From the NCBI GenBank assembly GCA_017420825.1, contig JAFQNU010000001.1, positions 1 through 20,798 of the forward strand: a stretch of 20,798 nucleotides of DNA. Direction: 5' to 3'. Source of the stretch: Clostridia bacterium. GTDB taxonomy: Bacteria; Bacillota; Clostridia; UBA1381. Shown piece by piece: positions 9,244 through 15,696 of the stretch. The number at the start of each line of letters is the position of its first letter. Position 1 is the first letter of the stretch. The position numbers and the translations under genes are program-made. The notes below the pieces were generated by a model that made no database searches, was not told where the DNA came from, and saw only the letters and a program-made list of their open reading frames with translations.

Positions 9244-9257
9244 TGCATAATTATACA
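9244..9257 (-). promoter_or_regulatory. Candidate ArgR operator (ARG box)
   Basis: TGCATAATTATACA is a 14-base palindrome with one mismatched pair. It lies 3 bases downstream of the TATAAT box of the nadK-argR-recN promoter, so it would cover the transcription start. The TGTATAA half-site and AT-rich centre resemble ArgR boxes of Gram-positive bacteria. That argR is the second gene of the operon supports autoregulation, but the match is from memory and unscored. Confidence 0.45.
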
Positions 9258-9260
9258 TTT

Positions 9261-9289
9261 ATTATAACATTTAATCGCAAAAAAATCAA
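9261..9289 (-). promoter_or_regulatory. Sigma-A promoter of the nadK-argR-recN operon
   Basis: Reading the minus strand, TTGATT (9289-9284) is followed after exactly 17 bases by TATAAT (9266-9261). The -35 box overlaps the T-tract of the upstream GH172 terminator, so one transcript ends where the next begins. The nadK start codon lies about 40 bases downstream. Confidence 0.75.
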
Positions 9290-9311
9290 GACCTACTACA
9301 AAAGCAGGTCT
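9279..9311 (-). terminator. Rho-independent terminator after the GH172 gene
   Basis: On the minus strand AGACCTGCT pairs with AGTAGGTCT (9 pairs including one G-U) around a TTTGT loop. After TGA comes a run of seven T. It lies 14 bases past the GH172 stop codon and separates that gene from nadK. Confidence 0.85.
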
Positions 9312-9324
9312 CATTTAATTTATT

Positions 9325-10338
9325 TTATTTCATCACAAGCTCGTTATCTTCAGGTAATTCTTCGGTAAGCTGTGTGGGCTTATCCATATAATAGAATGCT
9401 ACTGATGTGTAGTCGTCATATCTTGGTCCTGTCCAGCCCATGTTATCCATACACATTTTGAAGCCCTTTTCAAAATATATCGGGTCTTTCTCATGCCAGC
9501 GATACATCATAAAGCGTTGCTGTGTATTGTAATAATCTCTCATATCTCCAAGTATTGCATACATTCCGACATAATGTCCCGAATAGGTCTGATATTCTTT
9601 ATCTATATCATTGCCAAATGCATAAGAGCCGCAAAAATAATCCTCTGTGCCTGTATAATTAATTCTTGGGTATTGGTCACCGTCAATATACATTTTAACT
9701 TCACCCTCAACCCAACAGGTACTATTACCGTTCAAGCCTGATGCCATTGCAATTCCTGCAAACATTCCTCTGCCTGCCACATCTAAAGCAACATAAGAAC
9801 GTCCCTTCTCAACAGGATGCTCCTGTCTGTACTGTGCATGGAAATATCCCGAATTTTCAGGCACTTCACCATGCCAGCCTGTTATTGCATAGTAAATAGG
9901 TTTTGTCTCATAACCCCTGTTTTCAACAGTTATACGGCAATGCTTTTTAAATGGCATTTCCCAGTAACAGCTAAACCCTCTACATGGAGCAAACAGGATT
10001 TTAGATGAATTTAAGGTTATGAATTTTCCGTCTCTGTCCTTTACATTCTCATCATAAAAATTACCGAAAAAAGCAGACATCGGAACTTCAACCGACGGAA
10101 ATTCCTCATTATCCCAATACATTCGCAGTATAATTGAATGACCGTTATGACCGCCAATCCATATACTTGAAATCATTCCCGGACCGTCGGTATCGCATAA
10201 TACCGCAGTAGTACCCGGCTCTAATCTTATACGTGGATTTAATTTCTCACAATCCTTTCCTCTTGTGCCGCCATTTGGCTCTCCGTTTAAGTTTTCCGCA
10301 GAAAACATAAATGACCTTCTGTTATCTAATGTGAACAT
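9325..10338 (-). CDS. GH172-type glycoside hydrolase (DUF2961)
   Basis: A 337-aa protein of the DUF2961 family, now glycoside hydrolase family 172, whose studied members cut alpha-fructofuranosyl or D-arabinofuranosyl links and related difructose anhydrides. Hallmarks seen are an N-terminal NLNGEPNGGTRGKDC segment, DGPGMISSIWI (51-61), SCWxMPFKK-type motif (SCYWEMPFKK, 123-132), and the pair WVEGEVKMYIDGD / TGTEDYF. E211 and E232 are 21 residues apart, as I recall for the catalytic pair in the Bifidobacterium enzyme, so they are the likely catalytic residues. There is no signal peptide, so it should act in the cytosol on imported oligosaccharides. It stands alone, with its own promoter and terminator and no transporter or regulator beside it. 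Sugar specificity cannot be told. Confidence 0.88.
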   Translation of the reverse strand: MFTLDNRRSFMFSAENLNGEPNGGTRGKDCEKLNPRIRLEPGTTAVLCDTDGPGMISSIWIGGHNGHSIILRMYWDNEEFPSVEVPMSAFFGNFYDENVKDRDGKFITLNSSKILFAPCRGFSCYWEMPFKKHCRITVENRGYETKPIYYAITGWHGEVPENSGYFHAQYRQEHPVEKGRSYVALDVAGRGMFAGIAMASGLNGNSTCWVEGEVKMYIDGDQYPRINYTGTEDYFCGSYAFGNDIDKEYQTYSGHYVGMYAILGDMRDYYNTQQRFMMYRWHEKDPIYFEKGFKMCMDNMGWTGPRYDDYTSVAFYYMDKPTQLTEELPEDNELVMK

Positions 10339-10371
10339 AGTATTTTCCTTTCAATTATTATATGATACCTC

Positions 10372-10400
10372 ATTATATTATTTTCATAATATCCTGTCAA
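10372..10400 (-). promoter_or_regulatory. Perfect sigma-A promoter of the GH172 gene
   Basis: TTGACA (10400-10395), a 17-base spacer and TATAAT (10377-10372) on the minus strand match the sigma-A consensus at all twelve positions. The start codon is 33 bases downstream with AAAGGA before it. A short inverted repeat, CAATA-cacga-TATTG, overlaps the -35 box and could bind a regulator. The remaining spacer up to 10512 is AT-rich and shows no gene or clear terminator. Confidence 0.85.
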
Positions 10401-10512
10401 TACACGATATTGTTCAATTATACAAATTATGCAAACTATATTGACTTTCTTGTATTCTACCACACTCACACCGAATTGTATTTAGATAATATTAAATATT
10501 TTTTGCACAATA

Positions 10513-11439
10513 TTATATCATATTTATTACTAATTCAAGTTGTTTTCTGAATTCATACGCAGAAATATATCTTTCAGATTTATCTTCAGAAACAGCCCTG
10601 CGAACTGTTTCACACAATTTATATGTAATGTCACTATTATTACACAAAGCAGGCAATGGAATTTTTTCTCCTCTCAGACGGTTATACGCCGCCTCATTCC
10701 GCTGTTTTGGTGTAAACGGTTCAGGATAGATGCTCATAAGCGGAAGTCTGTTAAAATTAAGAAGTCTGTAAAGAATTATACCCAACGCATACACATCATC
10801 ATCAAAAGTATACTCTTCACCTCTGTAAACCTCCGGCGACATATGTGTGATAGTGCCGGGTCTGCCATTAACCATTGTAGCAGTTTTTAAATCAATCGCA
10901 ATTCCAAAATCTCCAAGCTTAAAGGTATCATTTGATTTGTCATAAAATATATTATCAGGCTTAATATCCCTATGAATTATATTGCATTTGCGACATTCCT
11001 CCAACGCCTTGCAAATATCTGTTCCAAGCTTTACCACAGCTTTAATATTAAATTCATTCTCATACAGATATTTTGAAAGCGGTTGTAACAGCTCCATTCT
11101 CATTAATATGTGCCATCCGCAATTATCCTCTTCTATCACGTCATATTCCTCTAAGGCGACTATATTTTCACACTTTTTTAAACCTTGCATTATTTTTATC
11201 TCGTCGAGTGAATCCTCAAGCAAGGCTTTATAATAATATCTTATCCCCGCTTTTGTAATTCCCTCAATAAAGGCTCTTTTTTCGTCTATGTCGGAATATA
11301 AAATGTCTATTTGCTTTAGCGCACATACCTCTCTGTCAGAATGTATCTCCCACGTTTTTCCGAAAGCTCCTTCGCCAAGCTCTTTTCCGATAGTCCACTT
11401 CCCCCACAATGGCTCCATATCCTTAATATCAAAATCCAT
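10513..11439 (-). CDS. Soluble Hanks-type serine/threonine protein kinase
   Basis: A 308-aa kinase with a complete active site: glycine loop GEGAFG (22-27), ATP-anchoring K42, alpha-C glutamate near E80, catalytic HRDIKPDN (156-163, D158), DFG (177-179), THMSPE (198-203) as the APE-type motif, and DVYALGIILY (215-224). The stretch between K42 and E80 is about twice the usual length, which I associate with a clostridial kinase group. It has no membrane helix, PASTA repeats or other domain, unlike PrkC/PknB. It starts 13 bases after the radical SAM stop with GGAG before the ATG, so the two are almost certainly cotranscribed. A role in the peptide pathway, by phosphorylating the peptide or the enzyme, is inference; it could also act independently. 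Confidence 0.9.
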   Translation of the reverse strand: MDFDIKDMEPLWGKWTIGKELGEGAFGKTWEIHSDREVCALKQIDILYSDIDEKRAFIEGITKAGIRYYYKALLEDSLDEIKIMQGLKKCENIVALEEYDVIEEDNCGWHILMRMELLQPLSKYLYENEFNIKAVVKLGTDICKALEECRKCNIIHRDIKPDNIFYDKSNDTFKLGDFGIAIDLKTATMVNGRPGTITHMSPEVYRGEEYTFDDDVYALGIILYRLLNFNRLPLMSIYPEPFTPKQRNEAAYNRLRGEKIPLPALCNNSDITYKLCETVRRAVSEDKSERYISAYEFRKQLELVINMI

Positions 11440-11452
11440 TACTTTTACTCCA

Positions 11453-12571
11453 TTACAGTGCTAACGTCTGAACAGCCTTAATATTTTGCAACAATCTGCA
11501 CTCATCTTCCTCACTTAGCTTCAGCAATCCCATTTCATACTGCCTGTATTTAAACATTGCATTGGCAAGAAACTGTATCTTCATCATTCTGCAATGGTCA
11601 TCACAAATATGATAAATATTTCCTGAAATTCCCATATTAATTCCGTAACAAGTCGGACATACACCTATCACCGGACATTTTCTGCACTTCTCATCTAAAT
11701 TCCTTGGGTCAACAGGGCAGGTAAAATCTATCTTTTTTGCCTTTTCCGCCAAATCCTTTCCTATACACAATGGTGCAAAAGCATGGCATGGATAAACCTC
11801 ACCATCAATATCGTATGATTTCATCATAGGACCGACACCGCAAAATCTTTTCGGAACAGGAGCTCCCGGTTGCATATCCATAATTGCCAAATCAAGAATA
11901 TTGGCAACCTTAACATCAGGGTGCTCCAAATAATAGTCCATAAGAACAGATAACTGCTCACCTAATATTTCTAATGATTCATCAGACCACTTAACCCCGT
12001 ATCCTAAATTTGCAGACACCTGAAAACCCATTTCATGAAGCTCTATTGCACCCTTAGCAAGCTTTGGTAAGGTTTCCTTTGATACAGTCATTTTTGCAAA
12101 TGGAAATTCATTTTTAAAGAAGTCCAAATCAATCATGTCATATGAATTTGAACGATTAATGTTTTGCATTTCTCTGTCGCCGTCAAGACTTAAATACACC
12201 TCCATGCTCGATGAATTTTCCTTTAGCCACTCCTGCACCTCGCCATGCACAAGCGTACCGTTGGTTGTAGAAAATCCAAACCAGCCCTTGTCCCATTTCT
12301 TGCTCTGCATATATGCGTGTATTTTCTTTATTAAGTCAAACTCAAGATACGGCTCTCCCCCAAAATAATACAAACACATGAAATTTGAACCGTCATTTGC
12401 TGTCATTTCTCTGTCTATTATCTTTTTTGCCGTCTCAAAGGTCATTGACTGAGCTTCCTTATTATGCTCATAGCAATATGTACATGCCAGATTACATTTG
12501 TTTGTCAATGTAAGGTTGACTATTTTTGTATCTGGCTTATTCATAAATTTATCTAAATTTTTTCTCATCAC
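11453..12571 (-). CDS. Radical SAM/SPASM peptide-modifying enzyme
   Basis: A 372-aa radical SAM protein. The SAM-binding cluster motif is C26-x3-C30-x2-C33 in TNKCNLACTYCYE, followed by GGEP (71-74). The C-terminal half is cysteine-rich like SPASM domains that hold two extra [4Fe-4S] clusters: C244, C262, then C296-x2-C299-x5-C305-x2-C308, C323 and C327. Such enzymes install thioether, C-C or related crosslinks in ribosomal peptides, or mature sulfatases. No sulfatase is present, while a 54-codon Cys-containing peptide gene lies 76 bases upstream, so peptide maturation is favoured. The catalytic domain begins within 25 residues, so there is no N-terminal leader-recognition domain. The start is GTG at 12571 or ATG at 12568; GAGGTG fits either. 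The bond it makes cannot be predicted. Confidence 0.9.
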   Translation of the reverse strand: MMRKNLDKFMNKPDTKIVNLTLTNKCNLACTYCYEHNKEAQSMTFETAKKIIDREMTANDGSNFMCLYYFGGEPYLEFDLIKKIHAYMQSKKWDKGWFGFSTTNGTLVHGEVQEWLKENSSSMEVYLSLDGDREMQNINRSNSYDMIDLDFFKNEFPFAKMTVSKETLPKLAKGAIELHEMGFQVSANLGYGVKWSDESLEILGEQLSVLMDYYLEHPDVKVANILDLAIMDMQPGAPVPKRFCGVGPMMKSYDIDGEVYPCHAFAPLCIGKDLAEKAKKIDFTCPVDPRNLDEKCRKCPVIGVCPTCYGINMGISGNIYHICDDHCRMMKIQFLANAMFKYRQYEMGLLKLSEEDECRLLQNIKAVQTLAL

Positions 12572-12599
12572 TTTTCACCTCATTATGAATTTACACAAG

Positions 12600-12628
12600 C
12601 GGTCAGATATTTAAAAAATATCTGACCG
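12600..12628 (-). promoter_or_regulatory. Strong intercistronic hairpin between peptide and radical SAM genes
   Basis: CGGTCAGATATTT (12600-12612) and AAATATCTGACCG (12616-12628) form a perfect 13-pair stem with a 3-base loop. It lies 19 bases after the peptide stop codon. No T-run follows on the minus strand (GCTTGTG), so it is not a normal terminator. It could protect the peptide mRNA or reduce read-through, so that more precursor than enzyme is made. Confidence 0.8.
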
Positions 12629-12647
12629 ATGTATATCTGCCTTTTAA

Positions 12648-12812
12648 TTAATCCCAAGCCTGGCAGTAGCCCTTTGCACATCCGTTAAAATTCATTTCTC
12701 CCGAATGCTCGCATGATGCCTTAACGCCCTTTTCTTCAAAAGCCTCAAGCTTTGCTGAAATTGCCTGCATACTGTCATTTGAAAGTGCAAACATATTAAT
12801 TGCCTTCTTCAC
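12648..12812 (-). CDS. Candidate precursor peptide of the radical SAM cassette (54 aa)
   Basis: A short gene found by reading the gap upstream of the radical SAM gene. It starts at GTG 12812 with a perfect GGAGG 9 bases before it and ends at TAA 12650-12648. The product begins MKKAINMFALSNDSMQAI, continues through a charged helical leader (SAKLEAFEEKGVK) and ends in a tail with three cysteines at 34, 45 and 50: ASCEHSGEMNFNGC then AKGYCQAWD. The spacing is C-x10-C-x4-C. Leader plus Cys-containing tail next to a radical SAM/SPASM enzyme fits a sactipeptide/ranthipeptide-like precursor, though I recognise no named family. There is no double-glycine cleavage site and no peptidase or exporter nearby. 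A start at the ATG 12794 is possible but lacks a ribosome binding site. Confidence 0.75.
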   Translation of the reverse strand: MKKAINMFALSNDSMQAISAKLEAFEEKGVKASCEHSGEMNFNGCAKGYCQAWD

Positions 12813-12848
12813 ACCAACACACCTCCTTAACTTAAAAATGTATATAGC

Positions 12849-12866
12849 AACAGAAATATATCTGTT
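12849..12866. repeat. Short inverted repeat upstream of the peptide gene
   Basis: AACAGA and TCTGTT flank a 6-base AATATA centre, between the candidate promoter and the peptide's ribosome binding site. It may be an operator or a weak mRNA hairpin; no regulator gene is beside it. Confidence 0.4.
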
Positions 12867-12872
12867 TCTACC

Positions 12873-12995
12873 CTAATAATAAAAATTAACTGACAGACTG
12901 TTTTTGCTGTCAATTCCCAAAGCAAAGCCTGTCATCCACAGATTCCCTCCGCACAGTAATAAAGCTTTTTCGGATAATTGGGCAAGTGCTTTCAT
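12873..12995 (-). CDS. Small ORF (40 aa) translationally coupled to aroE
   Basis: The ATG at 12995 overlaps the aroE TGA in an ATGA arrangement and has AAGGAG 5 bases upstream, inside the aroE end. It runs 40 codons to TAG. The product starts MKALAQLSEKALLLCGGN, has a hydrophobic middle and ends in SLSVNFYY. The start signals are good, but I recognise no family and the length allows chance. It lies between aroE and the peptide cassette, so it could be a small protein of that cassette, a second peptide substrate, or merely a readable spacer. Confidence 0.4.
   Translation of the reverse strand: MKALAQLSEKALLLCGGNLWMTGFALGIDSKNSLSVNFYY
12885..12913 (-). promoter_or_regulatory. Possible promoter of the peptide-radical SAM-kinase cassette
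   Basis: On the minus strand a perfect TTGACA (12913-12908) inside the 40-codon ORF is followed after 17 bases by GTTAAT (12890-12885), a 4-of-6 match to the -10 box. It would start transcription about 65 bases before the peptide start codon. The cassette may instead be read from aroE. Confidence 0.4.
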
Positions 12996-13846
12996 GCCTT
13001 CTCCTTTTCAGCTTTGAACACATCACGCATTATATCGTAATACATATCATCAGTAACTTTTGCTCCTGTAAACAACTCAAATGCTATTATACCCTGAAAA
13101 ATCAACATTCCAAGCCCGTTAACAATTTTTGCGCCCTTTTTCTCTGCCATTTTTAAAAACATCGTCTTTTCAGGGTTATATATCATATCTGCAACGGCAG
13201 TTTTTTCATCAACGTATGGCATATCAGACACAGGACATTTATCAGTATCAGGGTGCATTCCGACAGTGGTGGTGTTTATCACAACATCATAATGTTTTTT
13301 ATTTATACCAATTTCAACATCAAAGCCTGTAATCTTCTTCGTATATTCTGCAAGCCTTTGAGCCTTTTCAACTGTTCTGTTTACAATGGATATACTTTTT
13401 GCACCAAGCTCGGCAAACAACAGCACAACAGGCTGAGTTGCACCGCCTGCCCCAATAAACAAAATATCCTTACCCTTTATATCTATACCCTCAACCAAAA
13501 GCGAACGGTAAAATCCGTCGGCGTCTGTGGTATAGCCGTAAAGCTTACCGTCACGGTTTACGCAAGTATTAACCGAGCCGTATTTTTTTGCTTTATCGGA
13601 TAACCCGTCCATCATATCAAGCACCCGAAACTTATACGGTGATGTAATATTTATTCCTGCAAAATTTAATGCTCTTATACCTTCAATTGCCTTATCAAGC
13701 TCTTCTTCTCTCACCCTCAACGCAGTATATACATAATCAAGTCCGAGTTTATCTGCAATATATGTGTGAAGTTGTGGTGAAAAGCTATGTGAAATAGGAT
13801 TTCCGATTACTGCTAATTGTCGTGTTTTTCCGCTTATCTCAATCAT
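12992..13846 (-). CDS. aroE: Shikimate dehydrogenase (NADP)
   Basis: Reduces 3-dehydroshikimate to shikimate in aromatic amino acid synthesis. The 284 aa are typical. Substrate-binding NPISHSFSP lies at 16-24; the catalytic pair is K72 (INITSPYK) and D108 (GYTTDADG). The glycine-rich nucleotide loop GAGGATQPV is at 132-140, with NRTVEKA soon after, where the Arg is the usual NADP phosphate contact. The C-terminal GLGMLIFQG closes the substrate site. The usual N-T-D before the catalytic Asp reads T-T-D here, probably tolerated. The ATG overlaps the yqeG stop by 8 bases, a common pairing in Firmicutes. No other aro gene is in the window. Confidence 0.95.
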   Translation of the reverse strand: MIEISGKTRQLAVIGNPISHSFSPQLHTYIADKLGLDYVYTALRVREEELDKAIEGIRALNFAGINITSPYKFRVLDMMDGLSDKAKKYGSVNTCVNRDGKLYGYTTDADGFYRSLLVEGIDIKGKDILFIGAGGATQPVVLLFAELGAKSISIVNRTVEKAQRLAEYTKKITGFDVEIGINKKHYDVVINTTTVGMHPDTDKCPVSDMPYVDEKTAVADMIYNPEKTMFLKMAEKKGAKIVNGLGMLIFQGIIAFELFTGAKVTDDMYYDIMRDVFKAEKEKA

Positions 13847-14357
13847 TGTTAACTCTTCCTCTGCAAGAATTATATTTCTTTATAATTTTTTTCTCATAGT
13901 GTCTTTTAAATCTGAAAAATCTGCTCTCACATTCCTGTATTGGATTTACAAGGATTGTGTAAAGACCTGCTCTTTTCCCTCCGCAAACATCAGTAAAAAC
14001 CTGGTCACCAATTAATGCTGTATTTTCTCTTTTTGCACCCATTGCACGCATAGCTCTTTTTATTCCTGTCAAAAGAGGCTTTGCACCGTTTGAGATTGCA
14101 TAAGTCCCTATCTGCTTATTAAATAGTTCCACACGTTTAAGCTTATTATTGGATACAAAACAAAATTTGATTTCATTCTGAGTAAGGCTGTTTAAAAAAG
14201 AGAGTGCTTTCTCATCAGGAACAGGGCTTGTATAAGGAACAAGCGTATTATCAATATCAAGTATAACAAAATCAATACCATGTTTTTTTAAATCTTCAAC
14301 ATCTATATCCTGCACAGAATTATACATAACATCAGGAAAAAAATACTTTCTCAGCAT
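13839..14357 (-). CDS. yqeG: YqeG-family HAD phosphatase
   Basis: A 172-aa HAD superfamily IIIA hydrolase. The nucleophile motif DIDNTL has D34 and D36; FVSNN is motif II, and GDQVFTDVCGG provides the late acidic metal-binding residues. YqeG proteins are widespread in Firmicutes; relatives dephosphorylate phosphatidylglycerophosphate, but the substrate here is not shown by sequence. The ATG at 14357 has AAAGG about 10 bases upstream. Overlap with aroE means the two are made together. I see no clear promoter between it and the terminator just upstream, so partial read-through may supply its mRNA. Confidence 0.9.
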   Translation of the reverse strand: MLRKYFFPDVMYNSVQDIDVEDLKKHGIDFVILDIDNTLVPYTSPVPDEKALSFLNSLTQNEIKFCFVSNNKLKRVELFNKQIGTYAISNGAKPLLTGIKRAMRAMGAKRENTALIGDQVFTDVCGGKRAGLYTILVNPIQECESRFFRFKRHYEKKIIKKYNSCRGRVNND

Positions 14358-14377
14358 ATAATCTAACCTTTCTTATT

Positions 14378-14402
14378 AAAACGGCACTCTTTTAAGAGTG
14401 CC
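14378..14402 (-). terminator. Rho-independent terminator after rsmE and the small membrane protein
   Basis: GGCACTCTT pairs with AAGAGTGCC around two bases, followed on the minus strand by GTTTT. It lies 9 bases past the stop codon at 14412 and ends the transcript begun at the rsmE promoter. The T-run is short, so read-through into yqeG is possible. Confidence 0.75.
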
Positions 14403-14411
14403 ATATCCGTT

Positions 14412-14855
14412 TTATTTACGGCCTGCTTTATTTATCAGAACAGTATTATATATTAACATTCCGATAAGATACAGCACTCCGAGCCATGTAAGAATTATTA
14501 CCTCATATCTTGTGTTAACAAGTATCTTAAATATGTTAGAAGTGTTTATCAGTTTCATAAATGTTTCCATGCCCATGAATGCTCCGCATATCTTCGACAG
14601 ATTTGTAAATACCATGCATAAACTAAAAGCAAGAAACATATGTGCATAATTTTTAACCTTAATAACCTTTGTTGCGGACATTATATACCCTGCTGCAGCA
14701 AGAACTAAAAACACGACTGCAAATATGCCTGACGGCATCATATAATACTTTGCATACAGCACATACAAGAATATAAACGCAATTACTGCAACTCCTATAT
14801 TTATTAAAATTCTGTTTAATAGTTGCTCCTGCGACTTTTTTTCTTTATTCAACAT
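14412..14855 (-). CDS. Small membrane protein of unknown function, four helices
   Basis: A 147-aa protein I do not recognise. It has a charged N terminus (MLNKEKKSQEQ) and four likely membrane helices at about 15-36, 42-62, 69-92 and 117-140, with a basic end (NKAGRK). No catalytic motif is visible. It starts inside the last codons of rsmE (11-base overlap), so it is translated from the same mRNA, but this does not by itself imply a shared function. Confidence 0.75.
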   Translation of the reverse strand: MLNKEKKSQEQLLNRILINIGVAVIAFIFLYVLYAKYYMMPSGIFAVVFLVLAAAGYIMSATKVIKVKNYAHMFLAFSLCMVFTNLSKICGAFMGMETFMKLINTSNIFKILVNTRYEVIILTWLGVLYLIGMLIYNTVLINKAGRK

Positions 14856-15624
14856 TACTTTTTTCTCCCTTTCGTAAACACGGACAATTTACATCTCCGA
14901 TTTCATACATTATCATTGACAAAACCGCCTCGCCTGCAGTCTCTGTTCTTAAAATTCTTTTTCCAAGTGTAACGGTTGTTATTCCCGATTTTGAAAGATA
15001 TTCCTTTTCCTCTAATGAATATCCGCCTTCAGGACCTATCATATAGGCAACCGTTCTCACATTTTCTTTTGATAAAAGTGTATCACGAATACAGTTTTCT
15101 TCCTCACATTCATAAGGTGCAAAGCAAAGGTCATAGTCCTTCATAAGCTCTATTGCCTGTTTAAAGCTTACCGGCATTCCCACTTCGGGAATTACTCCCC
15201 GTCCCGATTGCTTTGCCGCTTCCTCACAAAGCTTTTGCCAACGCTGTTGTTTTTTTTGAGCATCCTTATCATCAAGCCTTGCTACACATCTATCCATTGC
15301 ACACGGAATAATTTTATCAATACCAAGCTCTGTGGTTTTCTGAATTATATAGTCCATTTTTGATGCCTTTGGAATACCCTGGAAAAGAGTAACTCTGACA
15401 TTTGCCTCTGTGTCCGATTTCAAACATTCCAGTATATTACAGCTTATTTTATCCTGCATTATATCGCCAATAACGGCAATGTAATCATTTCCTCTGCCAT
15501 CACACAACAAAAGCTCTTCTCCCTTTTTCATTCTTAAAACTCTTGAAATATGTGAAACATCCTGACCTGTAATAATTATTTCATTTTCAGATATGTTCTC
15601 TTTCGGCACAAAAAATTTTGGCAT
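14845..15624 (-). CDS. rsmE: 16S rRNA (uracil(1498)-N3)-methyltransferase
   Basis: Methylates N3 of U1498 in the 16S rRNA of the small ribosomal subunit, using SAM. It is a SPOUT (knotted) methyltransferase: an N-terminal PUA-like domain with HISRVLRMKKG (25-35), MIGPEGGYS (195-203) and the LGKRILRTETA knot (220-230). I chose ATG 15624 because GGGAG lies 9 bases before it and the product then begins MPKFFV, as in the family; this gives 259 aa. An upstream in-frame extension to 15645 is unlikely. It has its own promoter. The neighbour prmA, a few genes upstream, is another translation-apparatus methyltransferase often found beside it. Confidence 0.95.
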   Translation of the reverse strand: MPKFFVPKENISENEIIITGQDVSHISRVLRMKKGEELLLCDGRGNDYIAVIGDIMQDKISCNILECLKSDTEANVRVTLFQGIPKASKMDYIIQKTTELGIDKIIPCAMDRCVARLDDKDAQKKQQRWQKLCEEAAKQSGRGVIPEVGMPVSFKQAIELMKDYDLCFAPYECEEENCIRDTLLSKENVRTVAYMIGPEGGYSLEEKEYLSKSGITTVTLGKRILRTETAGEAVLSMIMYEIGDVNCPCLRKGEKSNVE

Positions 15625-15659
15625 AATATTCTTCTCCCACATCAATTAACACAATATAT

Positions 15660-15688
15660 AGTATAATATTTTTACGCACAAAAGTCAA
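15660..15688 (-). promoter_or_regulatory. Sigma-A promoter of rsmE
   Basis: TTGACT (15688-15683), a 17-base spacer and TATACT (15665-15660) on the minus strand, about 36 bases before the rsmE start. It lies just after the flavodiiron-like gene, with no terminator between, so rsmE may be read from both transcripts. Confidence 0.8.
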
Positions 15689-15696
15689 TAGCTACA

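Noticed and set aside
10486..10513. Inverted repeat TAATATT/AATATTA after the kinase stop as a terminator
   Set aside because: All A/T pairs, a long loop and no T-run at the right place; not convincing.
14378..14402. Hairpin as a riboswitch or attenuator for yqeG
   Set aside because: It is a simple short stem with a T-run right after an upstream stop codon; a terminator explains it better.
4886..15000. Very frequent GAGCTT/AAGCTC words as a dispersed repeat
   Set aside because: They fall in frame within coding regions as Glu-Leu codons and reflect codon and residue use, not a repeat element.
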